DNA of 64,000 bases from Chloroflexales bacterium ZM16-3 (GTDB taxonomy: Bacteria > Chloroflexota > Chloroflexia > Chloroflexales > Chloroflexaceae): NCBI GenBank assembly GCA_004138175.2, contig RYFE02000022.1, positions 18,590 through 82,589 of the forward strand, written 5' to 3'. The position numbers and the translations under genes were made by a program. This document shows, piece after piece, positions 50,942-62,280 of this stretch; position 1 is the first letter of the stretch; every line of letters starts with the position of its first letter. The notes beneath the pieces are model-generated. The model ran no database searches. It was given only the letters and a program-made list of their open reading frames with translations, and was not told the origin of the DNA.

Positions 50942-51742
50942 CTACACGATCTCAAGGCAGAGCGCCTGGAGTGCGCCAGGGCCGCCGCCGACGACGTGGC
51001 ACGAGATCGGGCCGTGGCGACCATCGACCGTCCACGCACCGGGGCGGTGCAGGTGCCCGCTGACAATATGGGTTACCTTGCGGTAGCCGACCACCAGATC
51101 GCCAAGCGTGAGGTTTCCCAGGTAGGCCCGCAGCAGGCTCCAGCGGGTGTGGGCGGGGTAGTCGGGGATGGCAGGCGCGATGATCGGCATGTGCGTCACC
51201 ACCAGTACATGCTCGACCGCCGGGTCGGCCTCGCAGGCGTCGAGCCGCCTGGCCAGCCCCCGTGCGAGGTAGCGCGCCATCGCCACATCGCTCCAGGGCC
51301 AGTCTACATAGTCGGCATCGTGGTTCATCTGCCCTTTCAGAGTCCGGTAGTCAGCGGCGGTGTGGGGCAGGTGGGGCGATCGCGATGAGTAGTCGTACCA
51401 GGCCATCGTCCCACAGATCCCCAGCCTGCCCAGCGTAAACCGCTGCGCCTCAAGCCAGATGAAGCCCTCTTCGTGGGTAGCCTGCGGCAGCTGCGTCTGC
51501 CAGAGATCCTGGCTGCTGTACTCGCCCCGGTAGACATCATGGTTTCCGGCGACGAGCAGCCGCGGGCATGGCATGTCGCGGAAGAGCTGGAGCGTCTTAC
51601 GGAACAGGCGTAGCGGGTGGCCCACATCCCCCGCGATGATAAAGCAGTCTGGCTCAGCAGCCCGCAATGACTCGGCAAACGCCACGTAGGCGGCGCGCTC
51701 GGCCGGGCGGTAGTGAAGGTCGGCGGTGATCAGGATGCGCAT
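50942..51742 (-). CDS. Calcineurin-like metallophosphoesterase
   Basis: A 266-residue protein with all five metallophosphoesterase motifs: ADLHY (DxH), IIAGDVGH, VAGNHDVY, a lone His in VVTHMPI and SGHLHRPG (GHxH). It has no signal peptide and no additional domain, so it is a cytoplasmic phosphodiesterase or phosphatase with an unknown substrate. It is followed on the same strand by no close gene, and the acetyltransferase gene lies 11 bases upstream of it, so the two are probably cotranscribed. Confidence 0.87.
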   Translation of the reverse strand: MRILITADLHYRPAERAAYVAFAESLRAAEPDCFIIAGDVGHPLRLFRKTLQLFRDMPCPRLLVAGNHDVYRGEYSSQDLWQTQLPQATHEEGFIWLEAQRFTLGRLGICGTMAWYDYSSRSPHLPHTAADYRTLKGQMNHDADYVDWPWSDVAMARYLARGLARRLDACEADPAVEHVLVVTHMPIIAPAIPDYPAHTRWSLLRAYLGNLTLGDLVVGYRKVTHIVSGHLHRPGAWTVDGRHGPISCHVVGGGPGALQALCLEIV

Positions 51743-51753
51743 AGTGCTCCACC

Positions 51754-52212
51754 TCAGGGCAGCCGCTTCTCATAGAAGCAGCTGTGCGGGTCGGGCTGGT
51801 AGTCGCCGAAGGGGCCAACTTCCACATAGCCCATGCGCTCGTAGAGCGCGATCGCCTCATGCTGGAGGACGCCCGTCTCCAGGCGCAGGATGGGCACACC
51901 CTGATCTCGGGTGTATGCCTCCAGATGGCCAAGCATCAGCTTGCTCAGCCCCCGCCCACGAAACTGCGGGCGCACGAACATGCGCTTGATCTCGCCATAC
52001 TCCGCCCCGTAGCGCTTGACCCCGCCGCACCCGGCGGGCGCGCCGTCCACGCGCAGCACAAAGAAGGCCACACCCTCGGCGATCAGGCTGCGCACATCCA
52101 GGCCGTGGTGGCTCTCGGCCGGGTAGAGCGGGATCAGCAGCTCGTCCAGCTCCATAACCAGGGCGCTGGCCTCGGGGCTGTCCGGGCGCTCGGCGGTGAT
52201 GGTGATGGACAT
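51754..52212 (-). CDS. GNAT-family N-acetyltransferase
   Basis: A 152-residue protein. Typical features are FFVLRVDGAPAGCGGVKRYG, EIKRMFVRPQFRGRGLSKLMLGHLE (acetyl-CoA loop) and the C-terminal LQHEAIALYERMGY. It matches the general group of small ribosomal-protein or metabolite acetyltransferases; the substrate is not clear. The start at 52212 has AAGGA upstream. It follows the hybrid kinase gene by 49 bases and precedes the metallophosphoesterase by 11 bases. Confidence 0.88.
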   Translation of the reverse strand: MSITITAERPDSPEASALVMELDELLIPLYPAESHHGLDVRSLIAEGVAFFVLRVDGAPAGCGGVKRYGAEYGEIKRMFVRPQFRGRGLSKLMLGHLEAYTRDQGVPILRLETGVLQHEAIALYERMGYVEVGPFGDYQPDPHSCFYEKRLP

Positions 52213-52261
52213 CGGGAGATTCCTTGCAAGGATGAAGGATGCTGGCGGTTCATCGCAGGAA

Positions 52262-55459
<3,198 letters not shown>

Positions 55460-55559
55460 GGAAAAAGCATACCTACCGTAGGGATTGGTCGCGAATGATG
55501 CTTGGTGCATAGGTCAGGCAGCGGGATTCGCGCGCCCGCTGTCGAAATGTATTGGGTAA

Positions 55560-56657
55560 TTATACACGCAACGTATCCGCGACGATCTCGGCGTACGCCT
55601 CCGGGTCGGTCGCCCCCTCGGTGATGATCGCCATCGCGTGGGTGCTTGGGCCGATGACCAGGCGGGCGCGGGCCTCGGCGTCATCACACAGGGCCAGCAG
55701 CCCGGCCACCCCGGCCGCGCCGGTCTCGCCTGCCACTACGCCCTCGGCGGCCAGGGCGCGCATCGCCACACGGGCCAGGTCGTCGGGCACGGCCAGGGCC
55801 GCGTCCAGGCCGGCGCTGATGATCGGCCAGGCCACCGGCGAGGGCAGGCCGCAGTTCAGCCCGGCCATGATCGAGCGGTGCGGGCCAGGCACCTCGCTGA
55901 TCTGGCCCGCCCGCAGCGAGGCCAGCACGCAGGCGGCCTGGTCAGGCTCGACCCCGACGACCCTCGGGCCGCCGCCCTGGCGGTAGTGGCCGACCACAGC
56001 GGCGGCCAGGGCGCCCACACCCATCTGCACGGCCACCAGGTCGGGCCTGCCTCCCAGGGCCGCATCGGCCTCCTGAAAGATCGTCGCGTAGCCCGCGATC
56101 ACATCGCGCGGGGTCTGCTCATAGCCCGGCCATGCCGTGTCCGAGATAACGATAGCCTCGGGGCCGGCCGCCGCCGCCGAGAGGGCCACCGCCTCGTCGT
56201 AGCTACCGTCCACCACCACCAGCTCGGCACCCTCGCCGGCGATCGCCGCCTGGCGGGCCGGGGCCATATCGGCCGGCACAAAGATACGCGCCCGCAGGCC
56301 GAGCAGCGCGGCCATACGCGCCACCGCCCGCCCGTGGTTGCCATCGGTGGCGGCCAGCAGGGTCAGCGGGCGCAGCCGGGCCACCGCCGCCCGCAGGTCG
56401 TCCAGAGTCGCCCAGGCCGGCTCCTCGCCCAGCCGCGCGCAGAGCGCCCGGTAGGTGGCGAAGGACGCGCCCAGGATTTTGAACGACGGCAGGCCCAGCC
56501 GGTCCGTCTCCAGCTTCAGCGAGAGCCGACCGACGCCCAGGCGCGCGGCCAGGGCGGGCGCATCAACCAGCGGCGTGGGCGCGTAGCCCGGCAGCCGCCG
56601 GTGAAAGGCTAGGGCGGGCGGCGTGGGCCGTGGGTTATAGAAGATGTCCATCGTCAT
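55560..56657 (-). CDS. Diaminopropionate ammonia-lyase-like PLP enzyme
   Basis: A 365-residue fold-type II PLP enzyme. The early segment GYAPTPLVDAPALAARLGVGRLSLKLETDRLGLPSFKILGAS (shown in pieces: TPLVDAPALA, LKLETDRLGL, SFKILGAS) has the PLP Lys in SFKILG and matches diaminopropionate ammonia-lyase. ATDGNHGRAVA binds PLP and GVGALAAAVVGHY lies at the phosphate loop. Such enzymes cleave 2,3-diaminopropionate to pyruvate and ammonia. It is slightly shorter than the E. coli enzyme. The two nearby ATG codons at 56657 and 56651 are both possible; AGG spacing favours the second. Confidence 0.85.
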   Translation of the reverse strand: MTMDIFYNPRPTPPALAFHRRLPGYAPTPLVDAPALAARLGVGRLSLKLETDRLGLPSFKILGASFATYRALCARLGEEPAWATLDDLRAAVARLRPLTLLAATDGNHGRAVARMAALLGLRARIFVPADMAPARQAAIAGEGAELVVVDGSYDEAVALSAAAAGPEAIVISDTAWPGYEQTPRDVIAGYATIFQEADAALGGRPDLVAVQMGVGALAAAVVGHYRQGGGPRVVGVEPDQAACVLASLRAGQISEVPGPHRSIMAGLNCGLPSPVAWPIISAGLDAALAVPDDLARVAMRALAAEGVVAGETGAAGVAGLLALCDDAEARARLVIGPSTHAMAIITEGATDPEAYAEIVADTLRV

Positions 56658-56660
56658 CCT

Positions 56661-56688
56661 GTAGGGGCGCGTCGCGACGCGCCCCTAC
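56661..56688. repeat. 28-bp perfect palindrome, copy 2
   Basis: Identical to 47281-47308. It overlaps the stop codon of the TPR gene (56685-56687) and lies just upstream of the ammonia-lyase start. Confidence 0.8.
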
Positions 56689-57419
56689 GGGGCCTCCAAA
56701 ATATCCAGCACCCGCTGCACCATCGCCGTATCGCTCGGGTCGAGGCCGTAGAGCAGCGGGCCGGGGCGGCGCTCGCCCGCCCAGATCTTCTCCACCGGGC
56801 GGCGCACCCGCCAGCCCTTGCGCTCTAGATCCTCCAGGGCCACCTCCACATCGGCCCGCTCCGACTCATCGCCCCTCGCCACGGCGGCGACCGCCTGGAG
56901 CAGCGGCTCAAACTGCTGCACGGCAGACTCGGCCTGCTCCTCGCCGGCGTCGCTGATCACCCCGGCCGCCGTCAGCCGCTCGTAGATGATCTGCTGCTCG
57001 GCCACCGGCAGCGCGTCGAGCGCGAACTGAAGGGCCTCACCGTCGCCGCGCTCCAGGGCGCCGCGCACGGCGGGCGGCAGGCTAGACAGAAACTCCGGGT
57101 CGAGCACGCTGGCCACATCATTGGCCGCAAAGCGGTGGCGCTCGGCGAACTCCGCCAGGCCAATATCGTCGAAGATCGTGGCGGCCTGCTCCAGATAGGT
57201 CCGCGCCAGGTCGGCCCGGCCCATGCGGCGCAGCGCCCAGCCGTAGTTGCCGGTCTGCGCCGCCGCGCTGTAGAAGTCCCCGGCCGCCCAGTAGAGCTTC
57301 ACCGCCCGGTTCAGCAGGTCGGTGGCCTCGGGCAGGCGGTTCTGCTCGATCAGGGCGCGCCCACGGGCGATCAGGGCGTCGGCTTGGGCTTTCGGGTTGG
57401 CTGGCTTAGGTATACGCAT
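56685..57419 (-). CDS. TPR-like protein of unknown function
   Basis: A 244-residue protein. Residues about 10-95 form two to three TPR-type helix pairs (ALIARGRALIEQNRLPEATDLLNRAVKLYWAAGDF and AAQTGNYGWALRRMGRADLARTYLEQAATIFDDIG). The rest is helical and acidic, with a segment AVQQFEPLLQAVAAVARGDE, and ends in a short VRRPVEKIWAGERRPGPLLYG region. No catalytic motif. Start at 57419 lacks a strong ribosome-binding site but places the first TPR at the N-terminus. It lies 69 bases beyond the VWA gene on the same strand; the pair may form a unit. Confidence 0.7.
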   Translation of the reverse strand: MRIPKPANPKAQADALIARGRALIEQNRLPEATDLLNRAVKLYWAAGDFYSAAAQTGNYGWALRRMGRADLARTYLEQAATIFDDIGLAEFAERHRFAANDVASVLDPEFLSSLPPAVRGALERGDGEALQFALDALPVAEQQIIYERLTAAGVISDAGEEQAESAVQQFEPLLQAVAAVARGDESERADVEVALEDLERKGWRVRRPVEKIWAGERRPGPLLYGLDPSDTAMVQRVLDILEAP

Positions 57420-57488
57420 AGAGTTGTTCTGGGGTACTGCGGGGAGGGCCAGGGAGGGCGCGACCCTCCCTGAGCATACCAATCATCT

Positions 57489-58685
57489 TCAGGAAGCCCG
57501 CGCGCGGCGCACGGTGGGCGTCTTGCCGAGCGTGGAGAGCTTCGCCCCAAGCTGCTCCAGGCTCACCAGATTATGCACAGGCAGAAAGTCATCCACAAAG
57601 GGCAGGGCCGCCTGCATGCCCAGAGTCAGCGGCTCATAGCCGGGGCTGCCCAGCAGCGGGTTCAGCCAGATCAGGCGGTGGCACGAGCGCTGTAGGCGAT
57701 CCATCTCGTGGCTCAGCGTCGCCGGGTCGCCGCGATCCCAGCCGTCGCTGATCAGCAGCACCACCGGCCCTCGGCCAAGCACGCGACGACCCCAGCGGTA
57801 GTTAAACTCACGCACCGCGTCGCCGATGCGCGTCCCGCCGCTCCAGTCGCGCACATGCTTCGTCACCGCATCGATCGAGTCGTCGATATCCTTGTGGCGC
57901 AGCTGGCGGGTGATCCTAGTCAACCGGGTGCCGAACACAAACGACTCAACATCGCCCACGCTGCTGGAGATCGCGTGGACAAACTGGAGCAGGATGCGCG
58001 AGTAGCGCTCCATGCTCCCGCTGATGTCGCAGATCACCACCAGGGGCCGCGGCTCGCGCTGGGTCTCGCGCCAGGCCAGGGTGATCGGCTCACCGCCATA
58101 GCGCATATTCTGGCGCAGGGTGCGGCGCATGTCCAGGGTGCGCCCGCCACGGTCGGGGCGGCGGCGGCGGTTCGGCCGATCCTCAATCCTCCAGCGCATG
58201 CGCCGGATCAGCTCCTTACACGCCTGCACCTCCTCCCAGCTAAACTGGCCGAAGTCCTTGGTGCGCAGCGCCTCGCTGCGGCTGTAGGTGAGCTGGATAT
58301 CGAGCTTCTCCTTCTGATCCTCCGGCGGCTGCTCGGCCTCCGCGTCCTCCGGCCTGCGCTTAGGCAGGCGCAGCTGGCGGCGCGGGATACGCATCTGTGG
58401 GATGGCCATCATCATCAGCTCGCTCTCGGGGCTGGCCCCGGCGGCCTTGCGCCAGAAAAACTCGAAGGCCATATCGAACAGCGGCAGATCCTCGCGGCGC
58501 AGCACCAGCGTCGCCCGCGCCGCCGCCCGAAAGTCCTCGCGCCGCGTGATCGACACATAATCGAGCGCGTCGATCAGGACAAGCATCTGGCCCGGGCTCA
58601 CCGCCACGCCCATCTCGCGCAGCAGGTAGCCGAACGCGAGCAGGTGGGTCATCAGCTGCCCGCCCGGCTGGTCGGTGGTATCCAT
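57489..58685 (-). CDS. VWA-domain protein, CoxE-like
   Basis: A 398-residue protein of the CoxE-like VWA family. The N-terminal 190 residues are helical and contain a highly charged segment (RRMRWRIEDRPNRRRRPDRGG). The VWA domain (about 200-370) has MIDAS DISGSMERYS, the Thr in SGGTRIGDA and the Asp in LLISDGWDRGD. Proteins of this family usually work with a MoxR-type AAA ATPase to load metal or assemble enzymes, but no such ATPase is next to it. The start at 58685 has AGGAG 4 to 5 bases upstream. A TPR gene follows. Confidence 0.85.
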   Translation of the reverse strand: MDTTDQPGGQLMTHLLAFGYLLREMGVAVSPGQMLVLIDALDYVSITRREDFRAAARATLVLRREDLPLFDMAFEFFWRKAAGASPESELMMMAIPQMRIPRRQLRLPKRRPEDAEAEQPPEDQKEKLDIQLTYSRSEALRTKDFGQFSWEEVQACKELIRRMRWRIEDRPNRRRRPDRGGRTLDMRRTLRQNMRYGGEPITLAWRETQREPRPLVVICDISGSMERYSRILLQFVHAISSSVGDVESFVFGTRLTRITRQLRHKDIDDSIDAVTKHVRDWSGGTRIGDAVREFNYRWGRRVLGRGPVVLLISDGWDRGDPATLSHEMDRLQRSCHRLIWLNPLLGSPGYEPLTLGMQAALPFVDDFLPVHNLVSLEQLGAKLSTLGKTPTVRRARAS

Positions 58686-58730
58686 AGGGCTCCTCGCGCA
58701 GCGGTGGTTCGCGCCCATTCTAACATAGAG

Positions 58731-58787
58731 CACTGAGGCACTGAGGCGCTGAATCACTGAGGCACTGAGGCACTGAATCACTGAGGC
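58731..58787. repeat. CACTGAGG tandem repeat, left copy
   Basis: Repeated CACTGAGGCACTGA and CACTGAATCACTGA words. The complementary pattern occurs at 59011-59066 on the other side of a structured element, so the two form an inverted pair. Confidence 0.75.
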
Positions 58788-58809
58788 CACACACCATGCG
58801 GAATGTGCG

Positions 58810-58815
58810 TATAAT
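58810..58815 (+). promoter_or_regulatory. -10 box before structured element B
   Basis: TATAAT within GCGTATAATC, the same 10 bases as at 5307 and 40539 (there with a 1-base offset). It lies 7 bases before the start of the folded element at 58822. No convincing -35 is seen. Confidence 0.4.
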
Positions 58816-58821
58816 CGTAGG

Positions 58822-58926
58822 ACAAGGTTCGTAGCAGCTTGACCATTCATAGTGAACGTAGCACCGCCTTCCAACTGGAAGCCTGCGCTACATTGTCAAG
58901 CTGGAATCGTCCCTCTGAAACCTTGT
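58822..58926 (+). ncRNA. Possible structured RNA element, copy B
   Basis: Four nested helices can form: ACAAGGTT 58822-58829 with AACCTTGT 58919-58926, GCTTGAC 58837-58843 with GTCAAGC 58895-58901, GTAGC 58858-58862 with GCTAC 58887-58891, and CTTCC with GGAAG closing a 4-base loop. A TATAAT box lies at the right distance upstream. It shares its 5' 21 bases with 11517-11537 and its ends with the element at 5340. The 398-base gap between the VWA and patatin genes holds this, the flanking repeats and no gene. Confidence 0.35.
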
Positions 58927-59010
58927 CTAGTAGCGCAAACGTCACAATATCATAACCCCTGCCGCCGGCGCACACCGCCGCGATGCAGATCGGGTCAGCG
59001 CCCTCACCCA

Positions 59011-59066
59011 CTCAGCGCCTCAGTGGCTCAGTGATTCAGCGCCTCAGTGATTCAGTGGCTCAGTGA
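59011..59066. repeat. CCTCAGTG tandem repeat, right copy
   Basis: Repeated GCCTCAGTG and TTCAGTGGCTCAGTGA words, the complement of the array at 58731-58787. It ends just before the GGAGG ribosome-binding site of the patatin gene. Confidence 0.75.
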
Positions 59067-59083
59067 TATACGGAGGCACCGCC

Positions 59084-60094
59084 ATGCAAGACCCACAGGC
59101 CGGCTGGGTGCGCTGGCTTCAGGACCTTATGCCGTCTTCCCCGCGCGAGGAGACGCCCGCCCTCGCCCCCGAGCCCCGTCAGCTCGCCCTGGCCCTCGGC
59201 GGCGGCGGCGGCAAGGGCTCCGCCCACATCGGCGTGCTCCAGGTGCTAGAGGAGCTCGACATCACGCCCGACCTCATCGTCGGCACCTCAGCTGGCGGCG
59301 CGGTCGCCGTCCTCTACGCGGTCGGCCTCAGCTGGGAGCAGATCTGCCAGGTCTTCCGCGACACCGCCCTGCGCCGCATCGCCACCCCCGACCCGACCCG
59401 CACCGGCCTGATCGGCCAGCGCAAGCTCGCCGCCTACCTCACCGGCCTGCTCGGCGACCGCACCTTCGCCGACCTGCGCATCCCCTGCGCGGTGGTGGCC
59501 ACCGACCTCGCCAGCGGCCAGCCGGTGACGATCAGCGATGGGCCGCTCGTCTCAGCGCTGCTGGCCACCACCGCCCTGCCCAGCATCATGCCGCCCGTGA
59601 TGCGCGACGGCATGATCCTCGCCGACGGCGGTATCCTGAACAACCTGCCGATCGACGTGGCCCTCGCCCTCGGAGCCCAGAAGGTGATCGCCGTCGAGCT
59701 AAACGAAGCCCTCCCCGACTTCCAGCTCGCCCCGGTGGAGGCCGAGAACCCGCTGGCCCGGCTGGCCCTAGCCCCCCAGCAGCTCGCCATCGCCAATCGG
59801 GCGCTGGCCCTGCTGATAGCCCGCACGACAGAGCTCTACCTCCAGCAGCACCCGCCCGCCCTGCTCCTGCGCCCCGACGTGGCCGACATCCCCACCCTCG
59901 ACATGTCGAACCCAGAAAAGGGCCAGACCGCAGGCGTCGCCACCGCCCGCGCCGCCGCCGAGGATCTGCTCGCCCTGCGATCCTGGCGGCTCGGCCCGCC
60001 CACAGACCCCGCCCCGCCGCCCGCCCGCCCGCGCCTGCCCTTCACCCTCCCCAGCTGGCCCCAGCCCGACACACCCGAAGAAGAGATCATCTAG
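59084..60094 (+). CDS. Patatin-like phospholipase
   Basis: A 336-residue protein of the bacterial RssA/NTE-type patatin group. The oxyanion loop is LGGGGGKGSAHIGVLQ, the nucleophile Ser is in IVGTSAGGAVA (GxSxG) and the Asp of the dyad is in LADGGILNNLP. It hydrolyses acyl esters, probably lysophospholipids. There is no signal peptide. The last 100 residues are less conserved and end in a Pro-rich tail. The start at 59084 has GGAGG 7 bases upstream, which rules out the slightly longer frame. Confidence 0.92.
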   Translation: MQDPQAGWVRWLQDLMPSSPREETPALAPEPRQLALALGGGGGKGSAHIGVLQVLEELDITPDLIVGTSAGGAVAVLYAVGLSWEQICQVFRDTALRRIATPDPTRTGLIGQRKLAAYLTGLLGDRTFADLRIPCAVVATDLASGQPVTISDGPLVSALLATTALPSIMPPVMRDGMILADGGILNNLPIDVALALGAQKVIAVELNEALPDFQLAPVEAENPLARLALAPQQLAIANRALALLIARTTELYLQQHPPALLLRPDVADIPTLDMSNPEKGQTAGVATARAAAEDLLALRSWRLGPPTDPAPPPARPRLPFTLPSWPQPDTPEEEII

Positions 60095-60121
60095 TAGGAA
60101 CGCAGCGCGCTGCGTTCCTAC
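60094..60121. terminator. 28-bp palindrome between convergent genes
   Basis: GTAGGAACGCAGCG and its complement, overlapping the patatin stop and the glycosyltransferase stop. The form is that of the 28-bp palindromes at 47281 and 56661 with a different inner sequence. Confidence 0.65.
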
Positions 60122-62280
60122 GGGCCAACCTCCACCCCCACAACCCGCACCCCCAGCCGCCGCCCATCAGCGCTCGCCCGGTCAAAGTCGCGCGGCATAA
60201 ACGTATCGCTGCGCAGACCCACAACCACGATCCGGGCGGTAGGGAACCGAGCAGGCAGTAGCGCCACATACCCTCCGCCATCGGCACTGATCTGAAGTGA
60301 TCCCAGATCTCGCCCATCAACCGTCACCCGCAGCGCGCAAGGACTACCATCAGGCCGCCCAGATGCCGCCCGGATGCGCAACTCCGTCGCCCCAGCCGGA
60401 GCCATCAACCGCAACTGCGCCTCACCCCGCGTCCAGCGAAAGCCCACCTCGCCCGGCGCCACGCTATGGAAACCCCGGATAAACCCCAGGTCAAGCCCAT
60501 CGCCCAGGTCGATCCGGCTCGGCGGCTCACTCGTAAATCGGCCCCAGCTCCACACCTGAAGATCCTCAAGCGAGCTCGTCTCAAAAGCCAGATCCGCGCG
60601 GGCCGCCGCAACATCACCCCGCTGGCGCAGCAGATCGCCGCGCAGCAGATGGGCGTAAGGGTGCGCCGGCAGCGCCCCGATAGCCGCATCCAGCTGGGTC
60701 ATCGCCCCGGCCTCATCCCCAGCCAACACATCGGCGCGAGCCAGAGCCACCCGCGCCAGCGCCGAACCATCATCCAGCGCCAGCGCACCCCCAGCCGCCG
60801 CCCGCGCCGCCGCAACATCGCTCCGGCCCAGCGCCGCCTCAGCCCGCGCCAGATCCAAATGCTTCCAACCCAGCCACCACGCCAGCGCCGGATAATTCGC
60901 GTGCAGCAGCGTCATCCCCAGACACACGGCGACAGCCAGCCCCCCAGCCACCATCGGCCAGCGCCCCCTACCCCCCAACACCCAACCCCCAGCCCCCGCC
61001 AGCGCCAGCCCCGCAAACGGCAGCAGCGCCGGGTAGAGCGGCAGGCGATAGCGCAGCTCCACATGGAAGAGCACCGTCGTCAGCCCCACATACAGCGCCC
61101 AAGGCAGCAGCAGCCCCGCCGGAGAAGCTATCACGCCGAGTATTCGTGCCCAGAACGACCGACTCCCGACCCCCGACTCCCGACCCCCGACTCCCAGCCC
61201 CCAACCCCCAGCCCCCAACACAACCAGCCACACCCCATCGCCCAAGATCAGGCGCGCCCACACCTCCGTCTGTGGCACCCAGATCGCCGGGCGAGCCAGC
61301 AGATCATCGCTAAACTCCAGCGCGAACAGCTTCTTCAGCTCGCCCCACGCCTTCGCCGCAAAGCGCGCCGGGTCGCCAGAGATCGCCGCGACACCCCGCT
61401 GCATCGAGAGCTGCTGGCGAGCCAGCCGATCATCGCCCATCGCATAGAGCTGCGCCTTCACCGCCTCGCGCCCCGCCGGGTCATTATCCAGCCACAGATT
61501 CTCCGCCCCCGTCGTATCGATCAAGATCAGCCCGCCGTAGGCAACATAGTTCCGCGCCGACCAGGGCAGGAGGATAAGGCAACAGGTAAAAGTAAAAAGG
61601 CAAACCTGCGGAGCCGCAGCGCGAAGCCAATCTTTTACCTTTTGCCTTTTACCTGTTGCATTGAGCGCCAGCCACACCGCCCCCAGCGGCAGCAGCGGCA
61701 GCGCCACCGAGCGCAGCAGACAGAGCGCCCCGATGATCAGCCCAGCCAGCGCACCCTCAGCCAGGCGCCCCGTCCGCCCAGCGCGCAGCAGCAGCCAGAG
61801 CGCCGCCGTCAGCCCAAACAGAAACAGCGCCTCCGTCAGCAGCTCAGTCGCATTCGCCGCCAGCGTATAGCTCAGCGCGCAGAGCGCCGCCGCCAGCAGC
61901 GCCGGCCCGCGCGACTCAACCCCCGAGCGGCGGGCAACCTCGCGGGCCAGCAGATACACCAGCGGAACCGTCGCCGCACTAATCAGCGCCTGGACAAGGC
62001 GCAGATTCTGCACCAGCGAGTCAAAAAAGTAAATACAGCCAGCCAGAAAGACCGGGTAGAGCGGCGGGCGCATCAGGCGCAGCTCAACATACTGATGGTC
62101 ACGCAGCAGCCAGATCGCCTGATCCAGATACTCGCGCTCATCCCCGCCCAGCGGATAGAACTCGCGCCAGCGCCAGGCCAGCAGGCGCAGGGCGAGGCCT
62201 AGAAGAAATAAGGTAAAAGGCAAAAGGTAAAAGGCTAGCGCCTCGTTTACCTTTTGCCTTTTACCTTTTACCTTTTGCAT
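60118..62280 (-). CDS. GT39-type membrane glycosyltransferase with TPR-like and C-terminal beta parts
   Basis: A 720-residue protein. The N-terminal 440 residues contain about ten hydrophobic helices and the early GGDEREYLDQAIWLL segment with the acidic residues of the GT39/ArnT/PMT superfamily. A helical TPR-like region (about 480-570) and a beta-rich tail of about 130 residues follow (RIRAASGRPDGSPCALRVTVDG). Several segments derive from intergenic-type repeats: the first 27 residues, a KRQKVKDWLRAAA segment at about 208-235 and a Gly-rich GGWGLGVGGRESG segment. The start ATG overlaps the previous stop (TAATG). It resembles the second half of the gene upstream. Confidence 0.85.
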   Translation of the reverse strand: MQKVKGKRQKVNEALAFYLLPFTLFLLGLALRLLAWRWREFYPLGGDEREYLDQAIWLLRDHQYVELRLMRPPLYPVFLAGCIYFFDSLVQNLRLVQALISAATVPLVYLLAREVARRSGVESRGPALLAAALCALSYTLAANATELLTEALFLFGLTAALWLLLRAGRTGRLAEGALAGLIIGALCLLRSVALPLLPLGAVWLALNATGKRQKVKDWLRAAAPQVCLFTFTCCLILLPWSARNYVAYGGLILIDTTGAENLWLDNDPAGREAVKAQLYAMGDDRLARQQLSMQRGVAAISGDPARFAAKAWGELKKLFALEFSDDLLARPAIWVPQTEVWARLILGDGVWLVVLGAGGWGLGVGGRESGVGSRSFWARILGVIASPAGLLLPWALYVGLTTVLFHVELRYRLPLYPALLPFAGLALAGAGGWVLGGRGRWPMVAGGLAVAVCLGMTLLHANYPALAWWLGWKHLDLARAEAALGRSDVAAARAAAGGALALDDGSALARVALARADVLAGDEAGAMTQLDAAIGALPAHPYAHLLRGDLLRQRGDVAAARADLAFETSSLEDLQVWSWGRFTSEPPSRIDLGDGLDLGFIRGFHSVAPGEVGFRWTRGEAQLRLMAPAGATELRIRAASGRPDGSPCALRVTVDGRDLGSLQISADGGGYVALLPARFPTARIVVVGLRSDTFMPRDFDRASADGRRLGVRVVGVEVGP
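61159..61221. repeat. G-rich repeat inside the glycosyltransferase gene
   Basis: Tandem CGACCCCCGACTCC and CCAACCCCCAGCCCC words, in frame, encode Gly-rich GGWGLGVGGRESGVGSR on the minus strand. A related piece lies at 60970-60998. Such words are usually intergenic. Confidence 0.75.
61579..61659. repeat. 81-bp palindromic insert inside the glycosyltransferase gene
   Basis: Ends GCAACAGGTAAAAG and its complement, imperfect arms with a CTGCGGAGCCGCAG hairpin at the centre. Its length is 27 codons, so the frame is kept. The word AAAGGCAAA recurs at 62210-62267. Confidence 0.7.
62210..62267. repeat. Perfect inverted repeat that forms the 5' end of the glycosyltransferase gene
   Basis: Two perfect 22-base arms (62210-62231, 62246-62267) of AAGGTAAAAGGCAAAAGG type around a 14-base loop. 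It encodes most of residues 5-24 of the protein, including the first half of the first membrane helix. Confidence 0.8.
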
